Shown here: one piece after another, positions 55,002 to 63,326 of the stretch
Layout of the letters: every line of letters begins with the position of its first letter
Position numbering within the stretch: position 1 is the first letter of the stretch
NCBI GenBank assembly: GCA_937925645.1
Contig: CALAMB010000486.1
Coordinates: forward strand, 1-64,000
Source: an uncultured Acidobacteriota bacterium
Lineage (GTDB): Bacteria > Acidobacteriota > JAAYUB01
Length of the DNA: 64,000 nt
Direction: 5' to 3'
Program-made: the position numbers and the translations under genes
The notes under the pieces: model-generated
Database searches by the model: none
Told to the model about the DNA's origin: nothing
The model's input: only the letters and a program-made list of their open reading frames with translations

Positions 55002-56045
55002 ATGACCCGGGTGAACGAGCGTGTCCGCCTGACCCAGCTGGTCCGCTGCGCCGGCTGAGCGTCCAAGATGAGCCCGGCGGAGCTGGGCTTGGCGCTGGCC
55101 GGTCTGCCGACCGTCCATGATCCCCGCCTGGTGGTGGGGTACGAGACGGCCGACGACGCCGCGGTGTACGAAATCGCCGACGGGTTGCTGCTGGTGTCCA
55201 CCGTCGATTTCTTCACCCCGGTGGTGGACGATCCCTACCTGTTCGGCAAGATCGCGGCGGCCAACGCGCTCTCGGATGTCTATGCCATGGGCGCGACCCC
55301 CGTGACCGCGCTCAACATCGCGGCCTTCCCCAAGAAGCTCGGCATGGCCCTGCTGCGCGAGATCTTCCGGGGCGGGGCCGAGAAGGCCGCCGAGGCCGGC
55401 ATCGCCATCGTCGGCGGCCACACCATCGACGACGCGGAACCGAAATACGGGCTGGCGGTGACCGGGCTGGTGACCCGCGAACACCTCCGGCTCAATCGCG
55501 GTGCCCGGCCCGGCGACGCGCTGATCCTGACGAAACCCCTCGGCATCGGCGTGCTGACCACCGCTCTCAAGAACGGCGATCTGGCCGACGCGGATCTGGC
55601 GCCCGCCGTCGCGGTCATGGAACAGCTCAACGCCGCCGCCGCGCGGATCATGCAGAATCATGAAGTCCATGCCGTCACCGACATCACCGGCTTCGGTTTC
55701 CTCGGCCACCTCCACGAGATGTGCGCCGCCAGCGGCGCGGGCGCCCGGGTGACCGCCGGCGCCGTCCCCGTCCTGCCGGCGGCGCTGCCCCTGGCGCGCC
55801 AGTGGAAGATGCCCGGCGGCAGCGTGGCCAACATGGAGCATATCCAGCCGCACGTCACGGTGGACGGCACGGTGGACGAGGGTCTGGTCAACGTCCTCTA
55901 CGACGCCCAGACCTCGGGCGGCCTGCTGCTGGCCGTGGCGCCCGCGCACGCCGACCCGCTGCTGCGGGAGTTGCTGCCCGCCCATCCCTGGAGCCGCCGC
56001 GTGGGTGAGATCGTCCCGGGCGGCGGCATCGTCATCCGGCCATAG
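55002..56045 (+). CDS. selD: Selenide, water dikinase (selenophosphate synthetase), selenocysteine-containing
   Basis: SelD makes selenophosphate from selenide and ATP, the selenium donor for selenocysteine and selenouridine. The frame starts at ATG 55002 and runs through an in-frame TGA at 55056-55058. It encodes RLTQLVRCAG-U-ASKMSP, which matches the SelD N-terminal catalytic loop, where Cys or Sec stands at that position. Later motifs are VDFFTPVVDDPYLFGKIAAA, ANALSDVYAMGATPVTALN and VTDITGFGFLGHLHEM. Total 347 residues. A GTG at 55011 is an alternative start better spaced from the GGAGG. A Sec codon in SelD means the organism translates Sec; selA, selB and tRNA-Sec must lie elsewhere. Confidence 0.92.
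55063..55092 (+). promoter_or_regulatory. SECIS-like hairpin after the selD UGA
   Basis: Beginning four bases after the UGA, CCAAG (55063-55067) pairs with CTTGG (55088-55092). An inner CCC/GGG helix is separated by a five-base bulge, and the loop is about nine bases. Position and size fit a bacterial SECIS element bound by SelB. The loop sequence has not been compared with known elements. Confidence 0.6.
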
Positions 56046-56089
56046 CGCCGCCGGCGCGACCGGCCGCCATCATCCGGAGTGAAGCGACC

Positions 56090-58102
56090 ATGAGAAAGAT
56101 GCTGGTGCTGGCTGTCGCCCTGATCCTGCCTGCGGCCGCCGCGGCTGCCGGCCCGGACTACCCCATCGTGCCGGTTCCGTTCACCGCCGTGCAATTGGCG
56201 CCCGGCTTCTGGCAGCCGCGCCTGGAAACCAACCGCACGGTCACCATTCCGTTCGCGCTGCAGAAATGCCGGGACACCGGCCGGATCGACAATTTCGCCG
56301 TGGCCGGCAAGCTCCAGGACGGCACATTCAAGGGGTTGCGCTACGACGACTCCGACGTATACAAAACCATCGAGGCCGCGGCCTACACCCTGGCCCAGCA
56401 CTCCGATCCGGCGCTGGCGGCCCAGCTCGACGGCATCATCGTCAAAATCGCCGCGGCGCAGGAGCCGGACGGCTATCTGTACACCCTGCGGACCATCCTC
56501 GGCACCGCCGTCCCCGCGAACGCCGGCGCCGAGCGGTGGTCCAACCTGCGCGACAGCCATGAGCTATACAACGTCGGCCATATGTACGAGGCCGCCGTCG
56601 CCCACCACCAGGCCACGGGCCAGCGGACCCTGCTTGATGTCGCCCTCAAGAACGCGGACTTCCTGGTGGCCACGTTCGGCGAGGGGAAGCGGGTCGCCGT
56701 GCCGGGTCACCAGGAGATCGAACTCGGCCTGGTGAAACTCTACCGAATCACCGGCCGGCGCGCGTATTTGGATCTGGCCCGGTTTTTCCTGGACATGCGC
56801 GGCCGGGCGGACAAGCGCCTGCTGTACGTGTACGACTGGCTCCCGCCGCCGTACAACCGGTACTACGCCCAGGATTTCGCCCCCGTCACCGAGCAGACGG
56901 AGGCGGTGGGACACGCCGTCCGGGCCGGCTACATGTACGCCGGCATGACCGACATCACCGCCCTGACCGGCGACGCGTCGTTCCGGAAAGCCATTGACAC
57001 GCTCTGGCAGAACGTCGTGGGACGAAAAATGTACCTCACGGGCGGCGTGGGTGCCTCCGAATCGGGCGAGGACTTCGGGGAGAATTTTGACCTGCCCAAC
57101 GCCACGGCCTACAACGAGACCTGCGCCGCCGTCGCCCAGATCCTGTGGCACCAGCGCCTGTTCCTTCTCACGGGCGACGGGCGCTACCTGGATGTGCTGG
57201 AGCGAATCCTGTACAACGGGTTCCTGTCGGGCATCAGTTTGTCCGGCGACCGCTTCTTCTACCCGAACCCCCTGGCCAGCGACGGCCGGACACCCTTCAA
57301 CGAGGAGTGCGCCACCCGCGTCCCCTGGTTCCGGTGCGCCTGCTGCCCGCCCAACATCGCCCGCCTCATGGCGTCCCTGCCTGGCTACGTGTACGCACAG
57401 GCCGGCCGCGACGTCTACGTGAACCAGTTCGTCAACGGCACGGCCCGCCTGAAGCTCGACGGCGCCGAGCTGCGGCTGACCCAGCAATCCGACTACCCCT
57501 GGCAGGGGGATATCCGGATCCGTGTGGAGCCGGCCGCCGCGGCCACGTTCACCCTCCGGGTGCGCGTCCCCGGCTGGTCCCGCCACGAGGCGCTGCCCGG
57601 CGGTCTCTACCGGTTCCTCGACCGGCAGATGCGACCGGCCACGTTAGCCGTGAACGGCCAGCCGGTGAAGCTGCAGCTGGACCGCGGCTTCGCGGTCATC
57701 GAACGGGAATGGCGCCCGGGTGACACGGTGACGCTGCACCTGCCGCTGCCGGTGCGCGTGGTGGGCGCTCGCGACGACGTGACGGCCGACCGGGGCCGGA
57801 TCGCCTTTCAGCGCGGTCCCATCGTCTTCTGCGCCGAGGGGGCTGACAACAGCGGTCGGGTGCTGGATCTGGCGATCCCGCTGCGCGCCGAATCCCGAGC
57901 CGATTTCGAATACACGTTCCGGAACGACCGGCTGGGCGGCGTCGGGCTGCTCACGGGGAACGCCCGGCGGCGGGGCGCCGAGACCCGCGAGCGGATCACT
58001 CTGGTGCCGTACTACGCCTGGTCCCACCGCGGCGCCGGCGAGATGACAGTCTGGTTCCCGGCGGAAGTGCCGGTGCGGCCGGCGCGGACCCGGTCCGAAT
58101 AA
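56090..58102 (+). CDS. GH127 beta-L-arabinofuranosidase-family glycoside hydrolase
   Basis: A 670-residue exported enzyme with a signal peptide (MLVLAVALILPAAAAAAG). The (alpha/alpha)6 barrel signature of GH127/DUF1680 is present: LRYDDSDVYKTIEAAAYTL, YNVGHMYEAAVAHH, TGGVGASESGEDFGENFDLP, then NATAYNETCAAVAQILWHQR and FRCACCPPNIARLMASLPGY. The zinc-bound Cys nucleophile lies in CACCPPN and an acid Glu in YNETCAA. It should release L-arabinofuranose from plant glycans. No other polysaccharide genes are near. Confidence 0.92.
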   Translation: MRKMLVLAVALILPAAAAAAGPDYPIVPVPFTAVQLAPGFWQPRLETNRTVTIPFALQKCRDTGRIDNFAVAGKLQDGTFKGLRYDDSDVYKTIEAAAYTLAQHSDPALAAQLDGIIVKIAAAQEPDGYLYTLRTILGTAVPANAGAERWSNLRDSHELYNVGHMYEAAVAHHQATGQRTLLDVALKNADFLVATFGEGKRVAVPGHQEIELGLVKLYRITGRRAYLDLARFFLDMRGRADKRLLYVYDWLPPPYNRYYAQDFAPVTEQTEAVGHAVRAGYMYAGMTDITALTGDASFRKAIDTLWQNVVGRKMYLTGGVGASESGEDFGENFDLPNATAYNETCAAVAQILWHQRLFLLTGDGRYLDVLERILYNGFLSGISLSGDRFFYPNPLASDGRTPFNEECATRVPWFRCACCPPNIARLMASLPGYVYAQAGRDVYVNQFVNGTARLKLDGAELRLTQQSDYPWQGDIRIRVEPAAAATFTLRVRVPGWSRHEALPGGLYRFLDRQMRPATLAVNGQPVKLQLDRGFAVIEREWRPGDTVTLHLPLPVRVVGARDDVTADRGRIAFQRGPIVFCAEGADNSGRVLDLAIPLRAESRADFEYTFRNDRLGGVGLLTGNARRRGAETRERITLVPYYAWSHRGAGEMTVWFPAEVPVRPARTRSE

Positions 58103-58189
58103 CTGCGGAACGCCCATCACCGCTGGTGCTTTTTCGCGGAAATCGGCTACAATGGGAAGCAGACGGAAGGTTGGAGCAGGAGTCAATTC

Positions 58190-58717
58190 ATGAAACTGGC
58201 GACATGTCTGATCCTCATCGCAATCGTATTTGCCGCAACGGCCGGCGCGCAGAAGATCAAAATCGAATACGACCGCGACGCGGATTTCGCCAGCGTACGG
58301 ACATTCAGCTGGCGCGTCCTGGTCGAGGGACAGGGGCCCATTCCCGGAACCAGCTCAGAAGTGCTGGACGGCCGGATCAAGGACGCGGTGAACACCGAGC
58401 TGGGCAAGAAGGGACTGGCGCTCAAATCCACCGTGGCTGAAGCGGACGTGTTTCTTGCTTACTATGTGACGGTGGACTTCAACTCCAGCGCCCAATCCGT
58501 GGACCCGGGCAGCCCCACCTCCAACACCAAATTCGAACAGGTCTGGGTGACGGAGGAGCTTCGGGGCGTCCTGGTGGTGGAGATGTTCAACGCCAAGGAC
58601 GGCCACCGTGTCTGGCACGCCGCGGGCAACGTCAAGGTCAATCCGAAAAAGCAGGAAAAAAACGTGAAGCACCTCGTCGAGAAGATGTTCAAGTATTACC
58701 CCCCGAAAAACCGCTGA
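58190..58717 (+). CDS. DUF4136 periplasmic protein
   Basis: A 175-residue protein with a signal peptide (CLILIAIVFAATAGA) and the DUF4136 pattern: IKIEYDRDADFASVRTFSW near the N-terminus, LKSTVAEADVFLAYYVTVD in the middle and LVVEMFNAKDGHRVWHAAG towards the end. Function unknown; many relatives are lipoproteins, but this one lacks a lipobox Cys. A TACAAT lies upstream at about 58149-58154. It ends before a strong terminator. Confidence 0.85.
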   Translation: MKLATCLILIAIVFAATAGAQKIKIEYDRDADFASVRTFSWRVLVEGQGPIPGTSSEVLDGRIKDAVNTELGKKGLALKSTVAEADVFLAYYVTVDFNSSAQSVDPGSPTSNTKFEQVWVTEELRGVLVVEMFNAKDGHRVWHAAGNVKVNPKKQEKNVKHLVEKMFKYYPPKNR

Positions 58718-58746
58718 CTCGAACTCATCCGCCGCTGAAAAAGTGA

Positions 58747-58778
58747 AACGCCCGGCTTCATCGCCGGGCGTTTTGTTT
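58747..58778 (+). terminator. Bidirectional intrinsic terminator between convergent genes
   Basis: A 10-bp perfect stem (AACGCCCGGC/GCCGGGCGTT) with a six-base loop is followed by TTGTTT on the plus strand. On the minus strand it is followed by TCACTTTTTC. It can stop both the DUF4136 gene and the beta-barrel gene. A second perfect 9-bp hairpin (58797-58820) lies beside it. Confidence 0.85.
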
Positions 58779-58888
58779 GCCGTGATCCGCTGCTGCGTCA
58801 GCCATCCGGGAATGGCTGACGGTAATCGTCGCCTGCGCCTGATGTTGCCCCCCCGGCCGCAGCGCCAGCGTCCCGGATGATTATTCGA

Positions 58889-59584
58889 CTAGAACCGGAG
58901 GATCATGCCGGCGCTGAGTTCGAACTGGTGGGCGTACTTGGCTTCACCATATTCCCAACACCCCCAGTACGGATGGCACCAGATGCCTTCCGTCTCCGAG
59001 TAGATGTACGTGGGCGTCCATCGCGCCAGGAGCCGGGTGCCGAGGTGCTCGTTGAAGTACACCTTGACGCCGCCGCCGAAGGTGGTAGAGAACTTGGTCT
59101 CGCCGTCGATCTCGACATCCCGGTAGTTGCCCGGCGCATACTGGGTCGCGCCGACGCCGACAAAAACGAACGGGCGCACGGCGCTGTCGGCATCGAGGAA
59201 CTGGGCGGTGAACACACCATGGTAGTTGCGCACCTTCATGTCGGCAATCTCCTCCCGGCCGCCGCCCACGAATCCGATCTCCAGCGCGCTGTCCTGCTCG
59301 GAGAACTGAAAGCCCACGCCGAACTGCTGCTCCCGCCCGAGGAAGTAGTCGGCGGCCAGGCCGTAGCTGAACCCGCTGACGGGCGTCACTTCGTCGATGT
59401 ACTCGTCCGGATTGAATTCGTCGGGGTAGATCTCCACGCCGGTGCTGAACGTGTAACCAGCGAACGGCGTGATTTCAAACGATCCGCCCTTTTTGGCGCG
59501 GCCGTAGCGTTGAGCCAGGGCTTCGCTGGCGATGGCCGGCATCAGAATCACGCAAACGGCCAACAGCAGTAACGAGCGTTTCAT
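58889..59584 (-). CDS. Outer-membrane beta-barrel protein
   Basis: A 231-residue protein with a signal peptide (LLLLAVCVILMPAIASEALA) and an eight-strand-type barrel of alternating aromatic and polar residues (FEITPFAGYTFSTGVEIY, FVFVGVGATQYAP, HQFELSAGMILRF). It ends in a terminal Phe, the signal for BAM-mediated insertion. OmpW/OmpX-like in size, without closer family identity. AAGGAG lies seven bases before the ATG at 59584. Confidence 0.85.
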   Translation of the reverse strand: MKRSLLLLAVCVILMPAIASEALAQRYGRAKKGGSFEITPFAGYTFSTGVEIYPDEFNPDEYIDEVTPVSGFSYGLAADYFLGREQQFGVGFQFSEQDSALEIGFVGGGREEIADMKVRNYHGVFTAQFLDADSAVRPFVFVGVGATQYAPGNYRDVEIDGETKFSTTFGGGVKVYFNEHLGTRLLARWTPTYIYSETEGIWCHPYWGCWEYGEAKYAHQFELSAGMILRF

Positions 59585-59868
59585 ACACAATCTCCTTGAT
59601 GAGTAAGATGACTGACCAGGCATACCGCTTGATGCCCATCTTAGCAGAACTGTTCAAATTCCTTCAACGGATATCAGCTCAGCACGCCGACTGTTCGCCC
59701 GGAATGACCGGCCAGGCATTGTTCGGTCGATCGGTTGAGGCGTGCCGGAGCGCAAATATGGATGCCGATTTTCCCCCACGGGTTCATCATCTCGAGTTGC
59801 CAGACTGTTTGGCTTTTGGCACAATGGGAGCGCCGGGAACGGAAAGATGTCTTGCGAGAGGTGTCCGG

Positions 59869-60714
59869 GTGAACGCCCAGGAACTGGTGGAGCCCGCCGA
59901 GCGGTTGTGGGATTTTTTCGTCACCTCCTTTCACGCCGCCGATATTGCCGATCCTCTCCTTTCCTTTGACGCGGAGACCGATCCCGCGGTGGTGCGGACC
60001 GCCATGGACAACCGCGACCTGGTCGTGGCCGGCATCCGCGAGGGCGGGCTGGTCACCCGATACCGGTGGGTCGACGCCACCGCCCCGGCCGGTCAGGGCG
60101 ACGCGCCGCCCATCCGGCCCGAACAGGTGGTCCACGGCGAAACCCCGCTGCACCTGGTGATCGGCCGACTGGCGGACGAGCCGTTTCTGTTCGTCCGCAC
60201 CCTCGGCGAGGTCAACGGCGTCATCCACCCGGCGGGAATCGAAAAACCGCCGGGACGGATGTGGCTGTTCGGGATGGTCACGCTGCTGGACATGCGGGCC
60301 TCAGTGGCCATCGATCTGGTCTACGCGGACCAGACGTGGCGGGAGCACATCGCTCCCGGCCGGCTGGCCAAAGCCGAAGAGCTCCGGGCCGAGCGGCTGC
60401 GCCGGGGACACCCCTGCCGGCTCGAGGAGTGCCTGCAGTTATCCGACAAAGTTCAGCTGCTGGCCCGCAACGGCCACTTTTGCACGGTCACGCAGGTCAA
60501 GTCCCGCCGCCAGTTCAAGGCCCGGGTGAAGGAACTGGAATCCCTGCGCAACAACCTGGCGCACGCCCAGGATCTGGTACCCCACGACTGGCCCATCATC
60601 GTGGCCCTGGCCACCGAACTGGACCGCATGCTGCTGCGTCCGCGGTTGCAGAAGTTGCGAGATGAAGCGGCCGCCTCCCTCGCCCCGGCCGGACCTGCTG
60701 TCACCACCCCTTGA
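59869..60714 (+). CDS. CBS-pair protein with HEPN-like C-terminal motif
   Basis: A 281-residue cytosolic protein. The first two thirds resemble a CBS pair (LWDFFVTSFHAADIADPLLS through ATDPAVVRTAMDN-like helices, then HLVIGRLADEPFLFVRTLGE and GMVTLLDMRASVAIDLVY). The C-terminal helical region has LRNNLAHAQDLVP, with Arg227 and His232. This fits the R-x4-6-H signature of HEPN ribonucleases, with the surrounding hydrophobic pattern. HEPN proteins cut RNA in toxin-antitoxin and defence systems, but non-catalytic ones exist. Start is GTG 59869, with GAGAGG upstream. It overlaps the anti-sigma-like gene on the other strand by 14 bases. The HEPN call is tentative. Confidence 0.6.
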   Translation: MNAQELVEPAERLWDFFVTSFHAADIADPLLSFDAETDPAVVRTAMDNRDLVVAGIREGGLVTRYRWVDATAPAGQGDAPPIRPEQVVHGETPLHLVIGRLADEPFLFVRTLGEVNGVIHPAGIEKPPGRMWLFGMVTLLDMRASVAIDLVYADQTWREHIAPGRLAKAEELRAERLRRGHPCRLEECLQLSDKVQLLARNGHFCTVTQVKSRRQFKARVKELESLRNNLAHAQDLVPHDWPIIVALATELDRMLLRPRLQKLRDEAAASLAPAGPAVTTP

Positions 60715-61762
60715 TTTCTTCAGCGCCCAGCAGCCAGACTCCCCGCCAGTCCGGATCATAACCCACGGCATCCCGCAACCGCGCCACTTCTGCCGGAGTC
60801 GCCCGGCGCACCGGCCAGCGACCGAGCCGGGCGCAGACGCCCTCCTCGACGAGCACGCCGTCCACCAAGAAAAAACGCCGTCCCTGCCAGGCAATCCGCG
60901 GGGCGTCCGGCCGCCGGGTCCGGCACAATTCCGCCAGGCGGTTCGTTGGGTCGCCGGCGGCCAACCCCTTGGATTGTTCCGCCTCGTTCAGCTCGAGCCG
61001 CGCCGCCCCTGGGGCGGCACCACTCTCCGCCCGGGGCGCCCGGGCCGCCTTGGCGGCCGGAGCGTTCCGGGCGATTTCCGCCCGCCCATATTCCGCATCC
61101 CCGCGGTCGGCGGTTTCCATCGTCAACCGTGTTTCGTCGATGTCTTTCCGTTCCCGCGCCGCATCAGCCGCGGGGGGCGTCGGTGCCACGCCCAGCGATA
61201 TTTCGGGCGCGTAGCCCGACTCCGGCGCCGCCGGGGCGGCCGCCGGCGGGGCGTCCGCCGACGGCGATTCCGCCGGTTCCCTGATCCGATCCGCCTTGCG
61301 GCGGGGCGGCTCCGGCCGGACCATCAGCTCTTCCTTGTCCTTGACAGCTGTGGCTGGCGCTGCCTGGGATTCCGGTTGCGCCGGCGTCACTGGAACCGCA
61401 GGGACCTCGGCCTGATCAGGCCCCCGCAATCCGCCCACGCCCCCCAGGTACAGGAGACCGGCCAGCACAAGCGCCGCCGCCGCCGTGGCCGCCGGACGCC
61501 AAACCGCCGGCCAGACGCCTGCGCCCGAACGGTGGAACAGGGGTTCCGTCGCGCCCGCCAGCCGGCGGAGCAGCAGCACCTGCTCCAGGCAAGCCGGGCA
61601 GCGGGCCACGTGCCGCGCCACCCGACGGCGCGCCCAGCGCCCCGGCGACTCACCGGCGGCGAACATGGCCAACTCCTCATCGCCGACGCAGCCGTCACCG
61701 CCGCGGCGGCCGAAGCCGCTGAGCACCAGACGCCAGAACTGTTCCGCCGTTCGTTTACTCAT
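60701..61762 (-). CDS. Putative anti-sigma factor with zinc-finger (zf-HC2)-like domain
   Basis: A 353-residue inner-membrane protein. An N-terminal cytoplasmic part has ARHVARCPACLEQVLLLRRL, an H-x3-C-x2-C zinc motif of anti-sigma domains. One helix follows near residues 92-115 (ATAAAALVLAGLLYLGGVGG), then a long Pro/Ala/Glu-rich periplasmic region and a folded C-terminal segment (RIAWQGRRFFLVDGVLVEEG). It lies 46 bases after the ECF sigma gene, as expected for a sigma/anti-sigma pair. GGGGTGAC lies before the ATG at 61762. The signal it senses is unknown. Confidence 0.75.
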   Translation of the reverse strand: MSKRTAEQFWRLVLSGFGRRGGDGCVGDEELAMFAAGESPGRWARRRVARHVARCPACLEQVLLLRRLAGATEPLFHRSGAGVWPAVWRPAATAAAALVLAGLLYLGGVGGLRGPDQAEVPAVPVTPAQPESQAAPATAVKDKEELMVRPEPPRRKADRIREPAESPSADAPPAAAPAAPESGYAPEISLGVAPTPPAADAARERKDIDETRLTMETADRGDAEYGRAEIARNAPAAKAARAPRAESGAAPGAARLELNEAEQSKGLAAGDPTNRLAELCRTRRPDAPRIAWQGRRFFLVDGVLVEEGVCARLGRWPVRRATPAEVARLRDAVGYDPDWRGVWLLGAEEIKGW

Positions 61763-61808
61763 GTCACCCCATAGACGCATTCCCGGCGCCGGACTTGCAG
61801 GCCAGACA

Positions 61809-62594
61809 TCAATCCGTCTGCAGCGACCGGCGCAGCTTCTCCAGCCGTCCGACCAGGTAGCCGAGGCAACGTTCCATGAAATCGGTCACATCGGCCGTCG
61901 TCCAGCCCCGGTCGCGGCGGAGGAACCGGTCCATGCGCCGCTGCAGCTCCCCGAGGATCGCGGCGTTCCACCGGCTGGCGGTGGACTCGTGCACCGTCAG
62001 CTCGGCCGCCGCCTCGGCCAGGGTCAGGCCCTGGAAATAGTACATGTTGAGGAAAGCCGCCTTGACGCGCGGCAGCGCCCGCAGCGCTCCAGCCAATCCG
62101 TCGGCCAGCTCGTTCAAGAAGCTCGGGCTGAAGTGCTGCTCGCACTCGTTGTCCGGCACGGCTTCAACCGCGGCGCGGTCGGCCTGATTGTCCAGCGGTT
62201 CCCACCGCATCTGCCGGCGGCGCCGCTGCCCATCCAGAAACAGGTGGGCGGTCACCGCCCGCAGCCAGCCGCGGAACGATCCACGGCCCGCATAGCGGGC
62301 CATCTTGCCGCCGGCCATCAGCCCCTCGATCACCTGGGACACCAGGTCCTCAGCGTCGGCCGCCTGGCTGGCGAGCCGTCCGGCCACAAGCCGCAGGAAC
62401 GGACGGTACTCCCGGAAGAACGCCTCCCAAGCCGCCGGATCTCCGGCCGCACAGCCCGCCGCCACGTGCAACTCCTGCAGGCGATCCGGCGCCAACTCCC
62501 GGAGCCGGAGGCCGCGGACGCGCAGATACTCGCGGAATGCCGCGTCGGGGAAGCGATAACCGGACGGGCCGGTGCCGGGCGCGGCTTCGGACAT
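61809..62594 (-). CDS. ECF-type RNA polymerase sigma factor
   Basis: A 261-residue sigma factor: region 2 (FFREYRPFLRLVAGRLASQA, DAEDLVSQVIEGLMAG, RGSFRGWLRAVTAHLFLDGQ) and region 4 (LPRVKAAFLNMYYFQGLTLA, ELTVHESTASRWNAAILGEL). An N-terminal extension of about 50 residues precedes region 2. The product would direct RNA polymerase to a small regulon, held inactive by the downstream anti-sigma-like protein. Its start overlaps the sfsA stop (ATGA), which links it to the sfsA transcript. Confidence 0.85.
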   Translation of the reverse strand: MSEAAPGTGPSGYRFPDAAFREYLRVRGLRLRELAPDRLQELHVAAGCAAGDPAAWEAFFREYRPFLRLVAGRLASQAADAEDLVSQVIEGLMAGGKMARYAGRGSFRGWLRAVTAHLFLDGQRRRRQMRWEPLDNQADRAAVEAVPDNECEQHFSPSFLNELADGLAGALRALPRVKAAFLNMYYFQGLTLAEAAAELTVHESTASRWNAAILGELQRRMDRFLRRDRGWTTADVTDFMERCLGYLVGRLEKLRRSLQTD

Positions 62595-63319
62595 CAGGCG
62601 GGCGCCTCCTCGTCGAAGTGGAGGTCCACCGGGATCCGCCGGTCGAGCACAATCCCGTCCAACGAGACGCGGCATGTGTAGGCGAGAATCTCCAATCCCT
62701 GCCGGAAGCCACGCGCCAAGGCCCGGGCAAACACCGGATCCATCGCCCGGTGCGGCGACATCACGGTGGCGTCAGACCGCTGCACCAGGAACAGCACCGT
62801 GCCGACGAAGCCGTCTCGGGCAGCCGCGGCCAGCTCCTCGAGATGGCGTGCGCCACGGCGAGTGGGCGCGTCGGGAAACAGTGCGCGGCCGTCCCGGACC
62901 AGCGTGACCGACTTCACCTCCAAGAACATGTCCACGCCCGCGGCCATGAGGTGGAAGTCGAATCGGCTGCGGCCGTATGGCACCTCTCGGCGGGCCACGA
63001 TGTAATCACGAAATTCGTACAGGGCCCCCGCCCGAAGGCAGCGGTCGAGAAAACGGTTGGGGAGCGAAGTGTCCACCGAGACCAGGACACCGTCCGTCCG
63101 GGCCAGGGCCACGGTAAACGGCGTGCGGCGGCGGGCGTCATCGGCGGGGCGCAGGAAAATGTCCGCCCCGGGCGTCAGGATTTCCGCCAGGCGGCCCGGA
63201 TCGTGGAGATGGGCTGACACGGTGCGGCCGTCCAGCTCCGCCTCCACCACGAACCGGTTGAGCCGGCGCAAAAATCGGGCCGGCCGGCAGGTAAAGGAAA
63301 AGGGGTCAACGAAGCCCAT
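62594..63319 (-). CDS. sfsA: SfsA family nuclease-like protein
   Basis: A 241-residue member of the SfsA family, once described as a sugar-fermentation stimulator and structurally an OB-fold plus PD-(D/E)XK nuclease-like domain. Motifs: VSAHLHDPGRLAEILTPGAD, SRFDFHLMAAGVDMFLEVKS with the nuclease-type E-x-K, VTLVRDGRALFPDAPTRRG and VQRSDATVMSPHRAMDP. Its stop overlaps the sigma factor start by one base of the ATGA pair. The DUF362 gene ends seven bases upstream. Confidence 0.92.
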   Translation of the reverse strand: MGFVDPFSFTCRPARFLRRLNRFVVEAELDGRTVSAHLHDPGRLAEILTPGADIFLRPADDARRRTPFTVALARTDGVLVSVDTSLPNRFLDRCLRAGALYEFRDYIVARREVPYGRSRFDFHLMAAGVDMFLEVKSVTLVRDGRALFPDAPTRRGARHLEELAAAARDGFVGTVLFLVQRSDATVMSPHRAMDPVFARALARGFRQGLEILAYTCRVSLDGIVLDRRIPVDLHFDEEAPA

Positions 63320-63326
63320 TGCCGGA

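Noticed and set aside
55068-56045. selD starting at ATG 55068
   Set aside because: This start would remove the conserved N-terminal Sec loop; the in-frame UGA with SECIS-like hairpin explains the longer gene.
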